Below, piece after piece: positions 32,868 to 42,220 of a DNA stretch of 43,978 nt (the stretch's first letter is position 1; the number at the start of each line of letters is the position of its first letter). Below the pieces are notes generated by a model, which made no database searches, had not been told where the DNA came from, and worked only from the letters and a program-made list of their open reading frames with translations. The position numbers and the translations under genes are program-made. Source of the DNA: Argonema antarcticum A004/B2 (GTDB lineage Bacteria; Cyanobacteriota; Cyanobacteriia; Cyanobacteriales; Aerosakkonemataceae); NCBI RefSeq assembly GCF_023333585.1, contig NZ_JAIQZN010000062.1, positions 1-43,978 of the forward strand, written 5' to 3'.

Positions 32868-33734
32868 CTAATCTTCAATTTTCCAAAACCAATTGTCTTG
32901 TAATTTCCTAACTTCCAGATATGGAGATTTTTCCGAAGATTTTACAGATATATCTTCATTATCCGATCTATAAACAAACCCTGTATTTTTATTTCCCCAA
33001 GCTGCCAAATCGCTACAAAAGAAAATAATATTTGTATTAGCCTGTTTGGTAATGCTAATTTTTCTGTTAGGACAACCAACTAGATAACGATACTGGCAGG
33101 GAAGTATTACTTGTGAGACAACTTGACCGGGAGGAGTTTTTATCTCTCCCGATTTTACTATTGCCACTACTTCTTCAAAGGCTTTTGAGTGGGTATTGAA
33201 TGTTTCCAGAGTAGGGTTGGCGGGAATAGTAAGCAGGATTAATATCATAGTTATTACAGTCAAGGAAAAAGGTACGATCGCTTTTCGGAAGTTATGCTTA
33301 ACCTGGATAAATATGTAAATCGGCCAAAGGAATAAGAAAGTCCCAAATAAAAGCGTGTCACTTATACCTTTTTTAAGTACCGCCAAGCTAATAACCAAGA
33401 AAATAGAGAAGATAATTAAAAAAAATATTGCTCTGAGAATGGCGGTTAAAACTATGCGATACTCTTCTATTAAAGAGCCCGGTTGAGTTATGGCTGGATT
33501 CGTTGAAAAGTAAGTCGGCCAGTAAAATAAGAATATCAAAAACGCAAAATTTATCCAGAACAAGGAGACAAACTCGCCCAGGTAACATTTAAATATCCTA
33601 AATATAAGTTCCAAACAGCAAAAAACAAGTAAAATCAATGAGATGAGCGAAACTTTTGATTGCTGAGGCAAATTTCTGAGGTTTTGCATAACGATCGCAC
33701 AAATTGGTACGTAGTTGCGCTTCAGCGCTCTCAT
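32868..33734 (-). CDS. Hypothetical multi-pass membrane protein
   Basis: 288 aa in the longest frame, with about five membrane segments between residues 30 and 175, then a soluble C-terminal domain of about 110 aa that includes VAIVKSGEIKTPPGQVVSQ and VGCPNRKISI. The domain resembles none I can name. The first 10 residues (MRALKRNYVP) are encoded by a dispersed palindromic repeat (33706-33729), and an ATG at 33689 (MQNLRNLPQQSK) is a possible original start, giving 273 aa. AT-rich codon use compared with larB. Function unknown. Confidence 0.6.
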   Translation of the reverse strand: MRALKRNYVPICAIVMQNLRNLPQQSKVSLISLILLVFCCLELIFRIFKCYLGEFVSLFWINFAFLIFLFYWPTYFSTNPAITQPGSLIEEYRIVLTAILRAIFFLIIFSIFLVISLAVLKKGISDTLLFGTFLFLWPIYIFIQVKHNFRKAIVPFSLTVITMILILLTIPANPTLETFNTHSKAFEEVVAIVKSGEIKTPPGQVVSQVILPCQYRYLVGCPNRKISITKQANTNIIFFCSDLAAWGNKNTGFVYRSDNEDISVKSSEKSPYLEVRKLQDNWFWKIED

Positions 33735-33854
33735 CCTTATGTATAGCTAGGGGTTAGGGTCTAGAATCCGCCAACGTTTCAGGAATTAAGAACGTTTTAA
33801 CTGCCTTGACGGTTGCTATAGTTGCGCTTTAGCGCTAAAGCGCAACTACGTACC
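33706..33854. repeat. Inverted pair of GTAGTTGCGCTT repeats around a gene start
   Basis: 33706-33729 is the inverse of 33831-33854 with one mismatch in 24 bp. The right copy is part of a perfect 30-bp palindrome, 33819-33848, with TTTAGCGCTAAA at its centre. The left copy runs into the reading frame of the minus-strand membrane protein. Confidence 0.8.
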
Positions 33855-33857
33855 TAA

Positions 33858-34640
33858 TTACCCATTCCCAGCATTCAATTTGTGTGCAGTCCGAAGAATT
33901 TGTCCAGCTAAAATCGCCGCACCAAAACCATTGTCAATATTGACAACGGCTACTCCCGCAGCACAAGAATTGAGCATTGTCAACAGAGGAGCGAGGCCAC
34001 CAAAACTCGCGCCGTAGCCTACACTGGTGGGAACTGCGATCGTCGGAGAATCGGCCAAACCAGCCACCACGCTGGGTAAAGCGCCTTCCATACCAGCGAC
34101 GACGATGAGGACGTTGCATTCAGCAATGACGTGGCGGTTACTCAGCAAGCGGTGGATACCGGAAACGCCGACATCCCAGAGGCGTTGCACCCGGAAGCCG
34201 GATAATTCGGCTGTCACAGCTGCCTCTTCTGCGACGGGTAAATCGGCTGTTCCCGCTGAGAGAATGCCAATGATGCCAGAATACTGGGGTTCTAAGGTGG
34301 GTGGGGAAATGGCACAAATCCGCGCCATTGAAAAATATTGCAAATCGGGAATCTTTTCTTGCAGTTGAGCATAAACTGCCGGTTCGATGCGCGTCGCCAT
34401 CACGACTGGATTGTGCTGGCGCATCACCTCGATAATTTGTACAATTTGATCGGGAGTTTTACCGAGTCCCCAAATCACTTCTGGGAAACCAGTACGCAGG
34501 CGGCGGTGATGATCGATACGAGCGAAATCTCCAACAGGCTCAAAATCGAAGTGCTTTAGTTTGTCGAGGGCTACGTCTGGGCTAACTTCACCCGCAGCGA
34601 CGGCTTGCAGCAGATTACGTAAAATTTCAGGTTGAGTCAC
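33858..34640 (-). CDS. larB: Nickel-pincer cofactor biosynthesis protein LarB
   Basis: 260 aa. The C-terminal half is PurE-like: GIIGILSAGTADLPVAEEAA, LWDVGVSGIHRLL, VVAGMEGALPSVVAGL and VPTSVGYGASFGGLAPLL. LarB carboxylates and hydrolyses nicotinic acid adenine dinucleotide as the first step of the nickel-pincer nucleotide of lactate racemase-type enzymes. The start codon is GTG at 34640 (MTQPEILRNLLQAV). LarC, LarE and a LarA-type enzyme are not in the window. The call is firm; older annotation as an AIR carboxylase-like protein reflects the same domain. Confidence 0.9.
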   Translation of the reverse strand: MTQPEILRNLLQAVAAGEVSPDVALDKLKHFDFEPVGDFARIDHHRRLRTGFPEVIWGLGKTPDQIVQIIEVMRQHNPVVMATRIEPAVYAQLQEKIPDLQYFSMARICAISPPTLEPQYSGIIGILSAGTADLPVAEEAAVTAELSGFRVQRLWDVGVSGIHRLLSNRHVIAECNVLIVVAGMEGALPSVVAGLADSPTIAVPTSVGYGASFGGLAPLLTMLNSCAAGVAVVNIDNGFGAAILAGQILRTAHKLNAGNG

Positions 34641-34705
34641 GGGATGTATTTTAGGCTTTCTTATCTACGATCTTAAGTTCCGTGCGATCGCTTCCTGAAG
34701 CAGTC

Positions 34706-34810
34706 ATAAGCTGTCGCGCATCTAAATTGTATAAATGGGGCGGGCAAGATGCCAGCTTCACAAGAGTTTCACAAATTGCGACCCTAAAAAATAGATGCGC
34801 CACAGCTTAT
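34706..34810. mobile_element. MITE-like 105-bp element with 19-bp terminal inverted repeats
   Basis: ATAAGCTGTCGCGCATCTA (34706-34724) pairs with 34792-34810 with one mismatch. The interior has no useful ORF. The right end touches the stop codon of the following minus-strand Uma2 gene. Lack of a clear target duplication leaves this as a probable, not proven, mobile element. Confidence 0.55.
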
Positions 34811-35718
34811 CACTCTGAAGAAATCTGCCTAACTTCTTCCACAGTCAAACTAAGAGCTGAAGCTACCTGCTGCACACTCAACCCCATAGCCAACAACCGG
34901 GGGATAGAATCCCTTCGTGCTTGTTCGGTGGAGGCGAGTATCTGTTCTGCACTTTCGGCTCTTTGGCGCTCTTGTTCAGCCCTTTGTCGCTCTTGTTCGG
35001 CCTTTTGCCGCTCTTGTTCAGCCCGTAAACTTTCGAGTTCGGCTCTTTCAGCACCAGTCAGCAACAAATTGCCTTGGAGATCCCACCATCTCAACCACAG
35101 AAAGTTTTGGTTTTGATAGTTTCCGTGCCACAGTCCCAATTCTACACCTAAGTGCGCGATCGCATAATGACCCCGTTCGTTGGGAGACATTTTCTCAAAA
35201 AAACCGTTGACAAGGTTGTGGACTTCTAAATTGCCGTTGGCGACTTCATAGATGCCATAGTAGGGAACTCGCACGATGCGTTCGTACACCCAAAACTTCC
35301 CCGGCCTGGTGACTTCATTACCAGAATAAGATAAAGATGTGCGATCGCGTTCTTCTGTACCATCCCCGCTAGCAAACTCCAAAATAATTAATGGCGCTAC
35401 GAATTCCCGCCACAGTGAGTAGGAACGTCGATATTGACCATCCAGCAGCGGCGGTACATTCGGTACGTAGAACCAATCTGGCGCTTCTGCGCCTTTTTCT
35501 GGAGGCTCAGTTTCCCGCCAATAAATGCCGCAATCTTGTCCAATCGCGTAATTTCCGTCAGGATGCAGTTGTTGTAAAACCGGGCCTAAAGAATCTGTCA
35601 GAATAATACTTTGAGGATGCTCCTGAAAATTTTTCACAAAAGTCCCGTCTTCCTCCGGTAATTGCGTGTGGTCGGGAAAAGGAGGAGGCAATTCGATTCG
35701 AGTGGATATCTCAGTCAT
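34810..35718 (-). CDS. Uma2-family protein with C-terminal coiled coil
   Basis: 302 aa. Uma2-like core: APDWFYVPNVPP, then APLIILEFASGDGTEERDRT and KFWVYERIVRVPYYGIYEV. A coiled-coil linker (about residues 225-265) contains three copies of EQERQ(K/R)A, then a short helical tail LLAMGLSVQQVASALSLTVEEV that looks like a helix-turn-helix-type motif shared with many cyanobacterial Uma2/Rpn proteins. Nuclease activity is inferred only from the fold. The stop is abutted by a MITE-like element. It is divergent in length from the other two Uma2 genes. Confidence 0.8.
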   Translation of the reverse strand: MTEISTRIELPPPFPDHTQLPEEDGTFVKNFQEHPQSIILTDSLGPVLQQLHPDGNYAIGQDCGIYWRETEPPEKGAEAPDWFYVPNVPPLLDGQYRRSYSLWREFVAPLIILEFASGDGTEERDRTSLSYSGNEVTRPGKFWVYERIVRVPYYGIYEVANGNLEVHNLVNGFFEKMSPNERGHYAIAHLGVELGLWHGNYQNQNFLWLRWWDLQGNLLLTGAERAELESLRAEQERQKAEQERQRAEQERQRAESAEQILASTEQARRDSIPRLLAMGLSVQQVASALSLTVEEVRQISSE

Positions 35719-35796
35719 AGGGCAGCTACCTTAACCCTTAATCTTTCTCTATTTTCTTATAAATTTCAGCGAAACAAGAGATGTTATTAAAAAACT

Positions 35797-36384
35797 TTAC
35801 TCCTCACTTTCTGCAAAATTTACTTTCTCGTAAATATCCTTCAAATTAATCTGAAACTCGATCGCACTTAATTGGAGAACTGCTTCTGAATATTCATACT
35901 CAGTTAACAGCCATTTTCCGTCCTGGGTTTTTATATACTGCATGACATGATATCTCGTCTGGTCAATCAAGATATATTCCCTAAATTCTGAAATCGATCG
36001 ATAATAGAGAAACTTATCACCTTGATCGTAATTTTTAGTTGATTTGGATAAGACTTCAACAATTAGCAACGGATTCATCACCGTAGTAGTATTCGTTCCC
36101 GTATAGACGGGTTCTCCTTTAATTACCATCACATCGGGATAAGTGTGCTGGCGATAACGAGGTATCCATAACTTCACATCACCGATATAAGTATCGTAAT
36201 CCTGCCCTCTTAAACCAAATTTCAAGTTGGCAGCGAAATTCAGGGCAATTTTATTATGATTTGTGGTTCCGCCAGTCATAGGTACGATTTCTCCATCTCG
36301 GTATTCGCTTTTATACTCAGCCGCCTCTTCTAGTTCTAAATATTCTTCGGGAGTGTAGTAGCGTTTGGCCGTTTGTACTTGCAT
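35797..36384 (-). CDS. Uma2-family (DUF820) putative endonuclease
   Basis: 195 aa, typical Uma2 size. It starts MQVQTAKRYYTPEEYLELEE, with YRDGEIVPMTGGTTNH, YTYPDVMVIKG-like segment (HTYPDVMVIKG), NPLLIVEVLSKSTKNYDQGDKFLYYRSI and FREYILID. The Asp-Glu-Lys set of the PD-(D/E)XK fold is in place. It is 78 bp upstream (in the minus direction) of the longer Uma2 gene. Function of the family is not established in cyanobacteria. Confidence 0.87.
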   Translation of the reverse strand: MQVQTAKRYYTPEEYLELEEAAEYKSEYRDGEIVPMTGGTTNHNKIALNFAANLKFGLRGQDYDTYIGDVKLWIPRYRQHTYPDVMVIKGEPVYTGTNTTTVMNPLLIVEVLSKSTKNYDQGDKFLYYRSISEFREYILIDQTRYHVMQYIKTQDGKWLLTEYEYSEAVLQLSAIEFQINLKDIYEKVNFAESEE

Positions 36385-36468
36385 AGGACAATCTCAACTA
36401 TTACTCTGCTTTTATTACTAAAATTATATTATAGCGGCTTGCAGTCGGATGAAGTACAGGCTATGTGG

Positions 36469-36506
36469 AGAGATACCCGACAACTCCTGCTAAGTCGGGT
36501 ATCTCT
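36469..36506. terminator. Hairpin with 13-bp stem in the Uma2-SBP gap
   Basis: AGAGATACCCGAC pairs with 36494-36506 across a 12-nt loop. It lies in a 269-bp gap downstream of the solute-binding gene block on the minus strand, so it could end that transcript. There is no U-run after it, which lowers confidence. The rest of the gap shows an ACCGCAGATGAACGCAGAT repeat near 36629 and no gene. Confidence 0.45.
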
Positions 36507-36653
36507 GTACCTCACTCACCCGAAAAGCGCTGTATAACGCTTGAAGTAGTAATATCGTGCCCGGTTGCATCGTTAGTACATGAGTGAGATCGTCAAATTG
36601 TCTGTTGTCATTGCTGGTTAAATTTTTACCGCAGATGAACGCAGATAATAACT

Positions 36654-38468
36654 TTACTTATCTACAATTTTAAGTTCCTGGATGTTCCACAATCCCCAAC
36701 TGGGTAAGCCGGTGTATTTGAGTCCAGAAACGCGATCGCGCACCGCCATCAAAGCAGTTTCATTAACTAAGTGAATCACGGGCAACTGTGACTGAACAAT
36801 CCGCTGAAATTCACCGTAAATAGCTTTGCGCTTAGTTTCGTCGAATTCCCGCGCACCTTCGGCAAAAAGGCGATCGATTTCTAACTCCCAATCAAGAGGT
36901 TGCCAACCATTAATAGCAGGCTGACCCGGTTGAGGTGCCAAGTTAAATGAGTGAGAACCTCCTTTGCTAGTCCAGAGATTTGCTAAACCATGCGGCTCAA
37001 TTCCACCTGTAAAGCCAATCATGTGAACTTCCCAATCTCGCGAACTGGAAATTCTCTCCATTAGCGTATTAAAGTTAATCGGGTTGAAATCAACTTGAAT
37101 GCCAATTTTGCTCAGATCGTCTTTAATTTGAACACCAATAGCTTCGCGAATTTTGTTACCCGAATTCGTCAGCAGAGTAAACCGCACTCGATTGCCATCA
37201 GTATCGAGGAGTTGTGCGCGATCGTTGTACTTAAATCCTGCACCTAACAGCAATTCCTTTGCTTCCTGAAGATTATAATTATAAACTTTCAAGCCATCTT
37301 TAAAGTAAAAAGGACTTTGTACAGAAATTGGTGAATTTTGCAGATCGCCAATACCCCTAAAAATGTTATCGCGCATTTTCTCGCGATCGATCGCATAAGC
37401 AACCGCCTGCCGAAATGCCAGATTATTGAACCAACCAGACTTAATTGGATCTACAAAAGGGCGATTATTTTTATCCCTTGCCTTACTAAGATTAAACGTA
37501 ATATAAGTCGTGCCAGACCAAGGGCCGCCGTTGTAAACTTTAAACTTACCTCGCTTTTCTTCTTTTTTCAGTAATGAAAAATATTCTGGACGTAACGGAC
37601 GAACATCTCCCATCACATCCAAATCCGCAGATCGAAAACTGAGCAACTGCGTGTCAGTATTTTCAATAAACTGCCAAATAATTCGCTCAATATAAGGTAG
37701 TTGATTACCTTCTCCATCTCGTCCCCAGTAGTAAGGATTGCGGCGAAATACCAAACGTTCGCCACTTTTGTAGCTCTCGATCTTGTATGGCCCATTAACC
37801 ACAATTTTAGTTGGATCGGTATCAGTTCCCCAAGTAGATAGAAACCGAAGATTTCCGTCCGAACCCTTAGTTTGCACAGTTTTTTGTAAGATATGCTTGG
37901 GCAAAATCGCAATGCCCTCCGGCCCTGCAACGGCTCGCAACAGCGGGGCGAAAGGCTCTGGTAAAATGAATTCTACGCGCAGATTATCAATTTTACGAAC
38001 CTTTGGAAAAGCACCGCTAGCACCAATTTTGAGAGTATCTTTAGCATCTGTTGGAATATTCTTGTTAAAGATAACATCTTCATAAGTGAAAACCACATCA
38101 TCTGCCGTCAGCGGTTCGCCGTCCGACCATTTCAATCCTTCTCGCAGCGCAAAAACAACCCGCTTTTTGTCCTCAGAAATTTCCCAAGATTCAGCCAAAG
38201 CTGGCTCAACTTCACCCGTGATGGCGTTCTCGCGAGTCAACATATCAAAAGCAAACAGAAAAATGCTGGGAAACTCTTGATTGAGCGGAGGATTAAAAGT
38301 TTTGGGGTCGGTAAGCGTAGTTAGCACCAGTTGCGAGACTTGTGCAGCATTGCTTTTGAACTGGGTGGGACGACAGCTGGTAAGGGCAAACTGACAAGTT
38401 AGCGCTAGAGTTAACCCCAGTAAAACTGAGAGCCAACGACGCAAATTAGGGAAGACGGCAGAAATCAT
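36654..38468 (-). CDS. Family-5 peptide-type ABC substrate-binding lipoprotein (copy 1)
   Basis: 604 aa, SBP_bac_5 (OppA/DppA-like). The N-terminal signal ends LTLALTCQFALTSC with a lipobox Cys. The family signature follows: ALAESWEISEDKKRVVFALREGLKWSDGEPLTADDVVFTY is read in order across residues about 85-130, and AVAYAIDREKMRDNIF lies in the middle domain. It should sit on the periplasmic side and deliver oligopeptides or similar ligands to a permease. No permease or ATPase is adjacent. It is last in a three-gene tandem array; about 62 bp separate it from copy 2. Confidence 0.88.
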   Translation of the reverse strand: MISAVFPNLRRWLSVLLGLTLALTCQFALTSCRPTQFKSNAAQVSQLVLTTLTDPKTFNPPLNQEFPSIFLFAFDMLTRENAITGEVEPALAESWEISEDKKRVVFALREGLKWSDGEPLTADDVVFTYEDVIFNKNIPTDAKDTLKIGASGAFPKVRKIDNLRVEFILPEPFAPLLRAVAGPEGIAILPKHILQKTVQTKGSDGNLRFLSTWGTDTDPTKIVVNGPYKIESYKSGERLVFRRNPYYWGRDGEGNQLPYIERIIWQFIENTDTQLLSFRSADLDVMGDVRPLRPEYFSLLKKEEKRGKFKVYNGGPWSGTTYITFNLSKARDKNNRPFVDPIKSGWFNNLAFRQAVAYAIDREKMRDNIFRGIGDLQNSPISVQSPFYFKDGLKVYNYNLQEAKELLLGAGFKYNDRAQLLDTDGNRVRFTLLTNSGNKIREAIGVQIKDDLSKIGIQVDFNPINFNTLMERISSSRDWEVHMIGFTGGIEPHGLANLWTSKGGSHSFNLAPQPGQPAINGWQPLDWELEIDRLFAEGAREFDETKRKAIYGEFQRIVQSQLPVIHLVNETALMAVRDRVSGLKYTGLPSWGLWNIQELKIVDK

Positions 38469-38530
38469 AGTGCAATGCAGAGACCGGGTTTATCCCACGA
38501 GTTTACGTCGTTGTGACGCTCTAGAGCTAA

Positions 38531-40324
38531 TTACTCATTTACTTTCAGTTCGTAAAAATTCCAGAATGGGCCACCAAGGGCAGAGAATTTGAGGTTTTGG
38601 ATGCGATCGCGCACCGCCTGAAAAGAGAGCTTATTCACCAGATGAATGAATGGTAATTGTTCTTGAGTGATTTGCTGAAATTGGGCATAGATAGCCTTAC
38701 GCTTGGTCTCATCGAATTCTTGAGATCCTTCAATAAAAAGGCGGTCAATTTCCTTCTCCCAATCAGAAATTTCCCAACCCTGAATAGGGGGGTCTCCCAG
38801 TTCCGGGCCTTGGTTGAATTGGTGTAATCGTCCGTTACTCGACCAAATATTGGAGCCATTGTGAGGTTCCACCCCTCCTCCACCAAACCCACCAACATAA
38901 CAATCCCAACTCCGATTTTGCAGTTTTTCGATCACCACGTTGAAGGCAATCACTTGCAGATCGGCTTGAATCCCAATCTGGCTGAGATCTTGTTTGATTT
39001 GGACTGCCATATTTACCCGGCTTTGATCCTCTGCTTTAACAAGCATGGTAAATCGCACTCGGTTGCCTTCCGCATCCAGCAGCTGTCCTTGGGAATTGTA
39101 TTTAAAACCGGCTCCCAAAAGCAGTTGTCTAGCTTTATTGGGATTGTAGTCGTAGACCTTTAACCCCTGTTCGGGAGAAAGGTAGTAAGGGCTTTTGAAA
39201 TAAATAGGCGAATTCTGTAGCTCACCCATTCCCCGAAAGATGTTTTCTTTCATACGCTGGCGATCGATCGCATAAGCAACTGCCTGTCGAAATTCCTTGG
39301 TATTAAACCAGCGAGACTTGATTGGGTCTACGAATGGCTGATTTTTGGAATTACGAGCTTTGTTGAGATTAAAACTCACAAAAAGTGTGGTAGAGTCCGG
39401 CCCACCATTGTAGATGGTAAAATGCCCCCGCTTTTCTTCTCGCTTCAGCAGCGGAAACACCTCTGGAGACAGTTCTAAACTATCCAGCTGCCCAGAGCGA
39501 AAATTAATTAACTGATTGTCGGTATTTTCAATAATTTGCAGAACAACGCGCTCAATATAGGGTTGGGGATTCCCCTCAGCATCCTTCCGCCAATAGTAAG
39601 GGTTGCGTTGGAATACGACTCGCTCACTGGAGGCGTAGCTTTCCATCTTGTAGTAGCCGTTCCCAATAATTTCTTTGGGGTTGGTATCGATTCCCCAAGC
39701 CGAAATAAACTTGGGATTTCCATTAGCATCGGTGGTTTCGACTGACTTTTTCAAAGCATGGGCTGGCAAAATTGGCAGTCCCCCTATGTTTCTCAAAAAG
39801 GGGACAAACGGTTCCGGCACGGTAAATTCAACTCGGCGTTCATCCAGTTTTTTCACTGTTGGGAAAGCACGGCTGGTGCCAACTCGAAGAATATCTTTGA
39901 TGTCTGTGGGAATTTTTGGGTTGAGATATACGTCCCGATATGTAAATATCACGTCATCGACGGTGAGCGGTTCGCCATCTGACCACTTCAACCCGTTTTT
40001 CAGTGTAAAAACAACCCGTTTCTTATCTTCAGAGATTTCCCAAGACTCGGCTAATGCAGGTTCTAGCTTTGCATCTAAGGCGTAATTTTCTGTGAGCAAT
40101 CCGTCGTAGATATAGCCAAAAACGCTGAAGGCTGACTGATTCTGCGTTATGTTAAAAGTTTGTGGCCCGCTGGGAGAGGCAAAAACTAATTGGGGTACTT
40201 GAGCGGCTTTGGTTTTAAATTGGGTTGGGTTGCAGCTGGTGAGTGCTAGAGCCTGAATACAAGCCAGTAAAACTAAAAACCAACGACAGCGAGTCACGAG
40301 CGAGAAAATATCAGTAGAGATCAT
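38531..40324 (-). CDS. Family-5 peptide-type ABC substrate-binding lipoprotein (copy 2)
   Basis: 597 aa, paralogue of its two neighbours. Signal ACIQALALTSC with the lipidated Cys, then NPTQFKTKAAQVPQLVFASP, shared with copy 3. The core has TFTLKNGLKWSDGEPLTVDD-type segments (VVFTLKNGLKWSDG), FRQAVAYAIDRQRMKENIF and FDETKRKAIYAQFQQI. Differences are concentrated in the ligand-contact regions (for example FSVFGYIYDGL against FAFIYEGL), which suggests different ligands. The gap to copy 3 is 78 bp. Confidence 0.88.
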   Translation of the reverse strand: MISTDIFSLVTRCRWFLVLLACIQALALTSCNPTQFKTKAAQVPQLVFASPSGPQTFNITQNQSAFSVFGYIYDGLLTENYALDAKLEPALAESWEISEDKKRVVFTLKNGLKWSDGEPLTVDDVIFTYRDVYLNPKIPTDIKDILRVGTSRAFPTVKKLDERRVEFTVPEPFVPFLRNIGGLPILPAHALKKSVETTDANGNPKFISAWGIDTNPKEIIGNGYYKMESYASSERVVFQRNPYYWRKDAEGNPQPYIERVVLQIIENTDNQLINFRSGQLDSLELSPEVFPLLKREEKRGHFTIYNGGPDSTTLFVSFNLNKARNSKNQPFVDPIKSRWFNTKEFRQAVAYAIDRQRMKENIFRGMGELQNSPIYFKSPYYLSPEQGLKVYDYNPNKARQLLLGAGFKYNSQGQLLDAEGNRVRFTMLVKAEDQSRVNMAVQIKQDLSQIGIQADLQVIAFNVVIEKLQNRSWDCYVGGFGGGGVEPHNGSNIWSSNGRLHQFNQGPELGDPPIQGWEISDWEKEIDRLFIEGSQEFDETKRKAIYAQFQQITQEQLPFIHLVNKLSFQAVRDRIQNLKFSALGGPFWNFYELKVNE

Positions 40325-40402
40325 ATTGTAAGGTTAGGCTTGCTTTTTTACATAATCAGACCTAGTATCTACAACCCAAGATCGTCTTGGTAATTGTTTA
40401 GG

Positions 40403-42193
40403 CTATTTCTGTTCGATTTTGAGTTCCTGAATGTTCCAGAGCAATCCCCCAAGCCCGGAGTACTTCACACCTTGGATGTTATTGCGTACAGCAGCTAGAG
40501 AAAGCGGATTTACTAAATAAATAAAAGGCAAATACTCTTGACTTAGACGTTGTGTTTCAGCATAAATGGCTTGGCGTTTTGCTTCGTCTAACTCCTTTGC
40601 ACCTTCGATGTAGAGACGACCAATTTGCGCTTCCCAATCAGCAACTTCTCGACCAATAATCGGGGATTGATTCGGTTGTGGTTTTTGATTGAAAACGTGC
40701 AATCCCCCATCAGGAGCCCAGACATTTGCGCCATCATTTGGCTCTACTCCTCCAGTAAAGCCTCCAAAATAACACTCCCAATCAAAGCTGTTACCCAGTT
40801 TTTCTCCCAGAGTGCCGAAATCAATCAAACTTAAATCTACTTGAATGCCAATTTTGCTCAAATCTTGCTTAATTTGGGCTCCTACTGCTTCAGCGGTTCT
40901 ACTGCCACTACTGCTTAGCAGCGTGAAGCGGACTCGATTACCGTTAGCATCGAGTAATTGTCCTCGATCGTTATATTTAAATCCGGCTCCTAATAATAAT
41001 TGCTTGGCATTTTCTGGATTGTAATCATAAACTTTTAACCCTTCTTGGGGAGAAAGATAGTAGGGGCTTTGCACGGAAATTGGGGAGTTTTGCGTTTTAC
41101 CTATGCCTCGAAAAATGTTGTCTATCAAGGTTTGGCGATCGATCGCATAGGCAACTGCCTGCCTAAATTCCACCGTATTAAACCAACGAGATTTGATTGG
41201 ATTTACAAGTGGAGTTCCGTCCTTTTTCCTACCTTTATTAAGATTGAAGGCAATAAAACTTGTGCCGGATGAAGGCCCACCATCATAAATAGTGAAATCA
41301 CCGCGTTTTTCTTCACGTTTGAGCAAGGAAAAGGTTAGCGGAGAAACGCCAAGCATATCCAGCCCCCCCGATCGAAATTGCAGTAATGCTGTATCGGTGT
41401 TTTCCACAATTTGCCAGATGAAACGTTCAATGTAAGGCATGGGATTTCCTACTGCATCTTTGCGCCAATAGTAGGGGTTTCGCTCGAATACAACTCGCTC
41501 GTTAGTCTGGTAACTAGCCATGCGATAAGGGCCATTAACAATAATTTTGTCTGGATCTGTATCTACACCCCACATGGAAATAAACTTAGGTTTGCCCTCT
41601 GAGTCAAGAGTTTTGACGGATTCTCTTAAGCTATGAGCTGGCATAATTACTAATCCGGTGGTGCGTAAGAATGGGGCAAATGGTTCTGGTATAGTAAACT
41701 CAACTCGACGAGTATCGAGTTTTTGTACTTTGGGTAGGGCACGACTTTCGCCTATTTTAAGAACGTCTCTGACATCGGTAGGAATCTTTTCATTAAGGTA
41801 GATATCGTTGTAGGTAAAAACAACGTCGTCTGCTGTTAGCGGCTCACCATCTGACCACTTCAGCCCCTCGCGCAGGGTAAAAACAATCCGCAGTTTGTCT
41901 TCAGAAATTTGCCAGGATTCGGCTAGAGCGGGCTCAATTGCTCCCGTGACGCCGTTTTCACCAATTAGCCCCTCGTAAATGAAAGCAAAAACATTCGGGG
42001 ATGCTTGGTTGAGGGCGTAGTTGAAGGTTTTTGGATCGCCCAGGGTACTGGCAACTAATTGGGGTACTTGGGCTGCTTGACTTTTGAATTGAGTTGGGTT
42101 ACAGGATGAAAGTGCGATCGCACTCACTACCGCCAAGGTTACCGCCAACCACCGTCGCCAATTAGCAATAATAATATCAAAAATTCTCATCAT
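40403..42193 (-). CDS. Family-5 peptide-type ABC substrate-binding lipoprotein (copy 3)
   Basis: 596 aa and first in transcription order. Start MMRIFDIIIANWRRW leads to signal AVTLAVVSAIALSSC with lipobox Cys, then NPTQFKSQAAQVPQ. Core: IVFTLREGLKWSDGEPLTAD, PFLRTTGLVIMPAHSL, FRQAVAYAIDRQTLIDNIF and ELDEAKRQAIYAETQRL. Together with copies 1 and 2 it forms a recent tandem expansion; repeated phrases LLLGAGFKYN(D/S) and VFTYxD(I/V) are shared by all. The PIN-like gene lies 27 bp upstream. Confidence 0.88.
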   Translation of the reverse strand: MMRIFDIIIANWRRWLAVTLAVVSAIALSSCNPTQFKSQAAQVPQLVASTLGDPKTFNYALNQASPNVFAFIYEGLIGENGVTGAIEPALAESWQISEDKLRIVFTLREGLKWSDGEPLTADDVVFTYNDIYLNEKIPTDVRDVLKIGESRALPKVQKLDTRRVEFTIPEPFAPFLRTTGLVIMPAHSLRESVKTLDSEGKPKFISMWGVDTDPDKIIVNGPYRMASYQTNERVVFERNPYYWRKDAVGNPMPYIERFIWQIVENTDTALLQFRSGGLDMLGVSPLTFSLLKREEKRGDFTIYDGGPSSGTSFIAFNLNKGRKKDGTPLVNPIKSRWFNTVEFRQAVAYAIDRQTLIDNIFRGIGKTQNSPISVQSPYYLSPQEGLKVYDYNPENAKQLLLGAGFKYNDRGQLLDANGNRVRFTLLSSSGSRTAEAVGAQIKQDLSKIGIQVDLSLIDFGTLGEKLGNSFDWECYFGGFTGGVEPNDGANVWAPDGGLHVFNQKPQPNQSPIIGREVADWEAQIGRLYIEGAKELDEAKRQAIYAETQRLSQEYLPFIYLVNPLSLAAVRNNIQGVKYSGLGGLLWNIQELKIEQK

Positions 42194-42220
42194 TATTTTA
42201 TATACAATAAATTGCCAGCT

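Noticed and set aside
34930-35040. Short direct repeats near CGCTCTTGTTC as an intergenic STRR
   Set aside because: They encode the EQERQ(K/R)A coiled coil of the Uma2 protein in frame and are explained by the gene.
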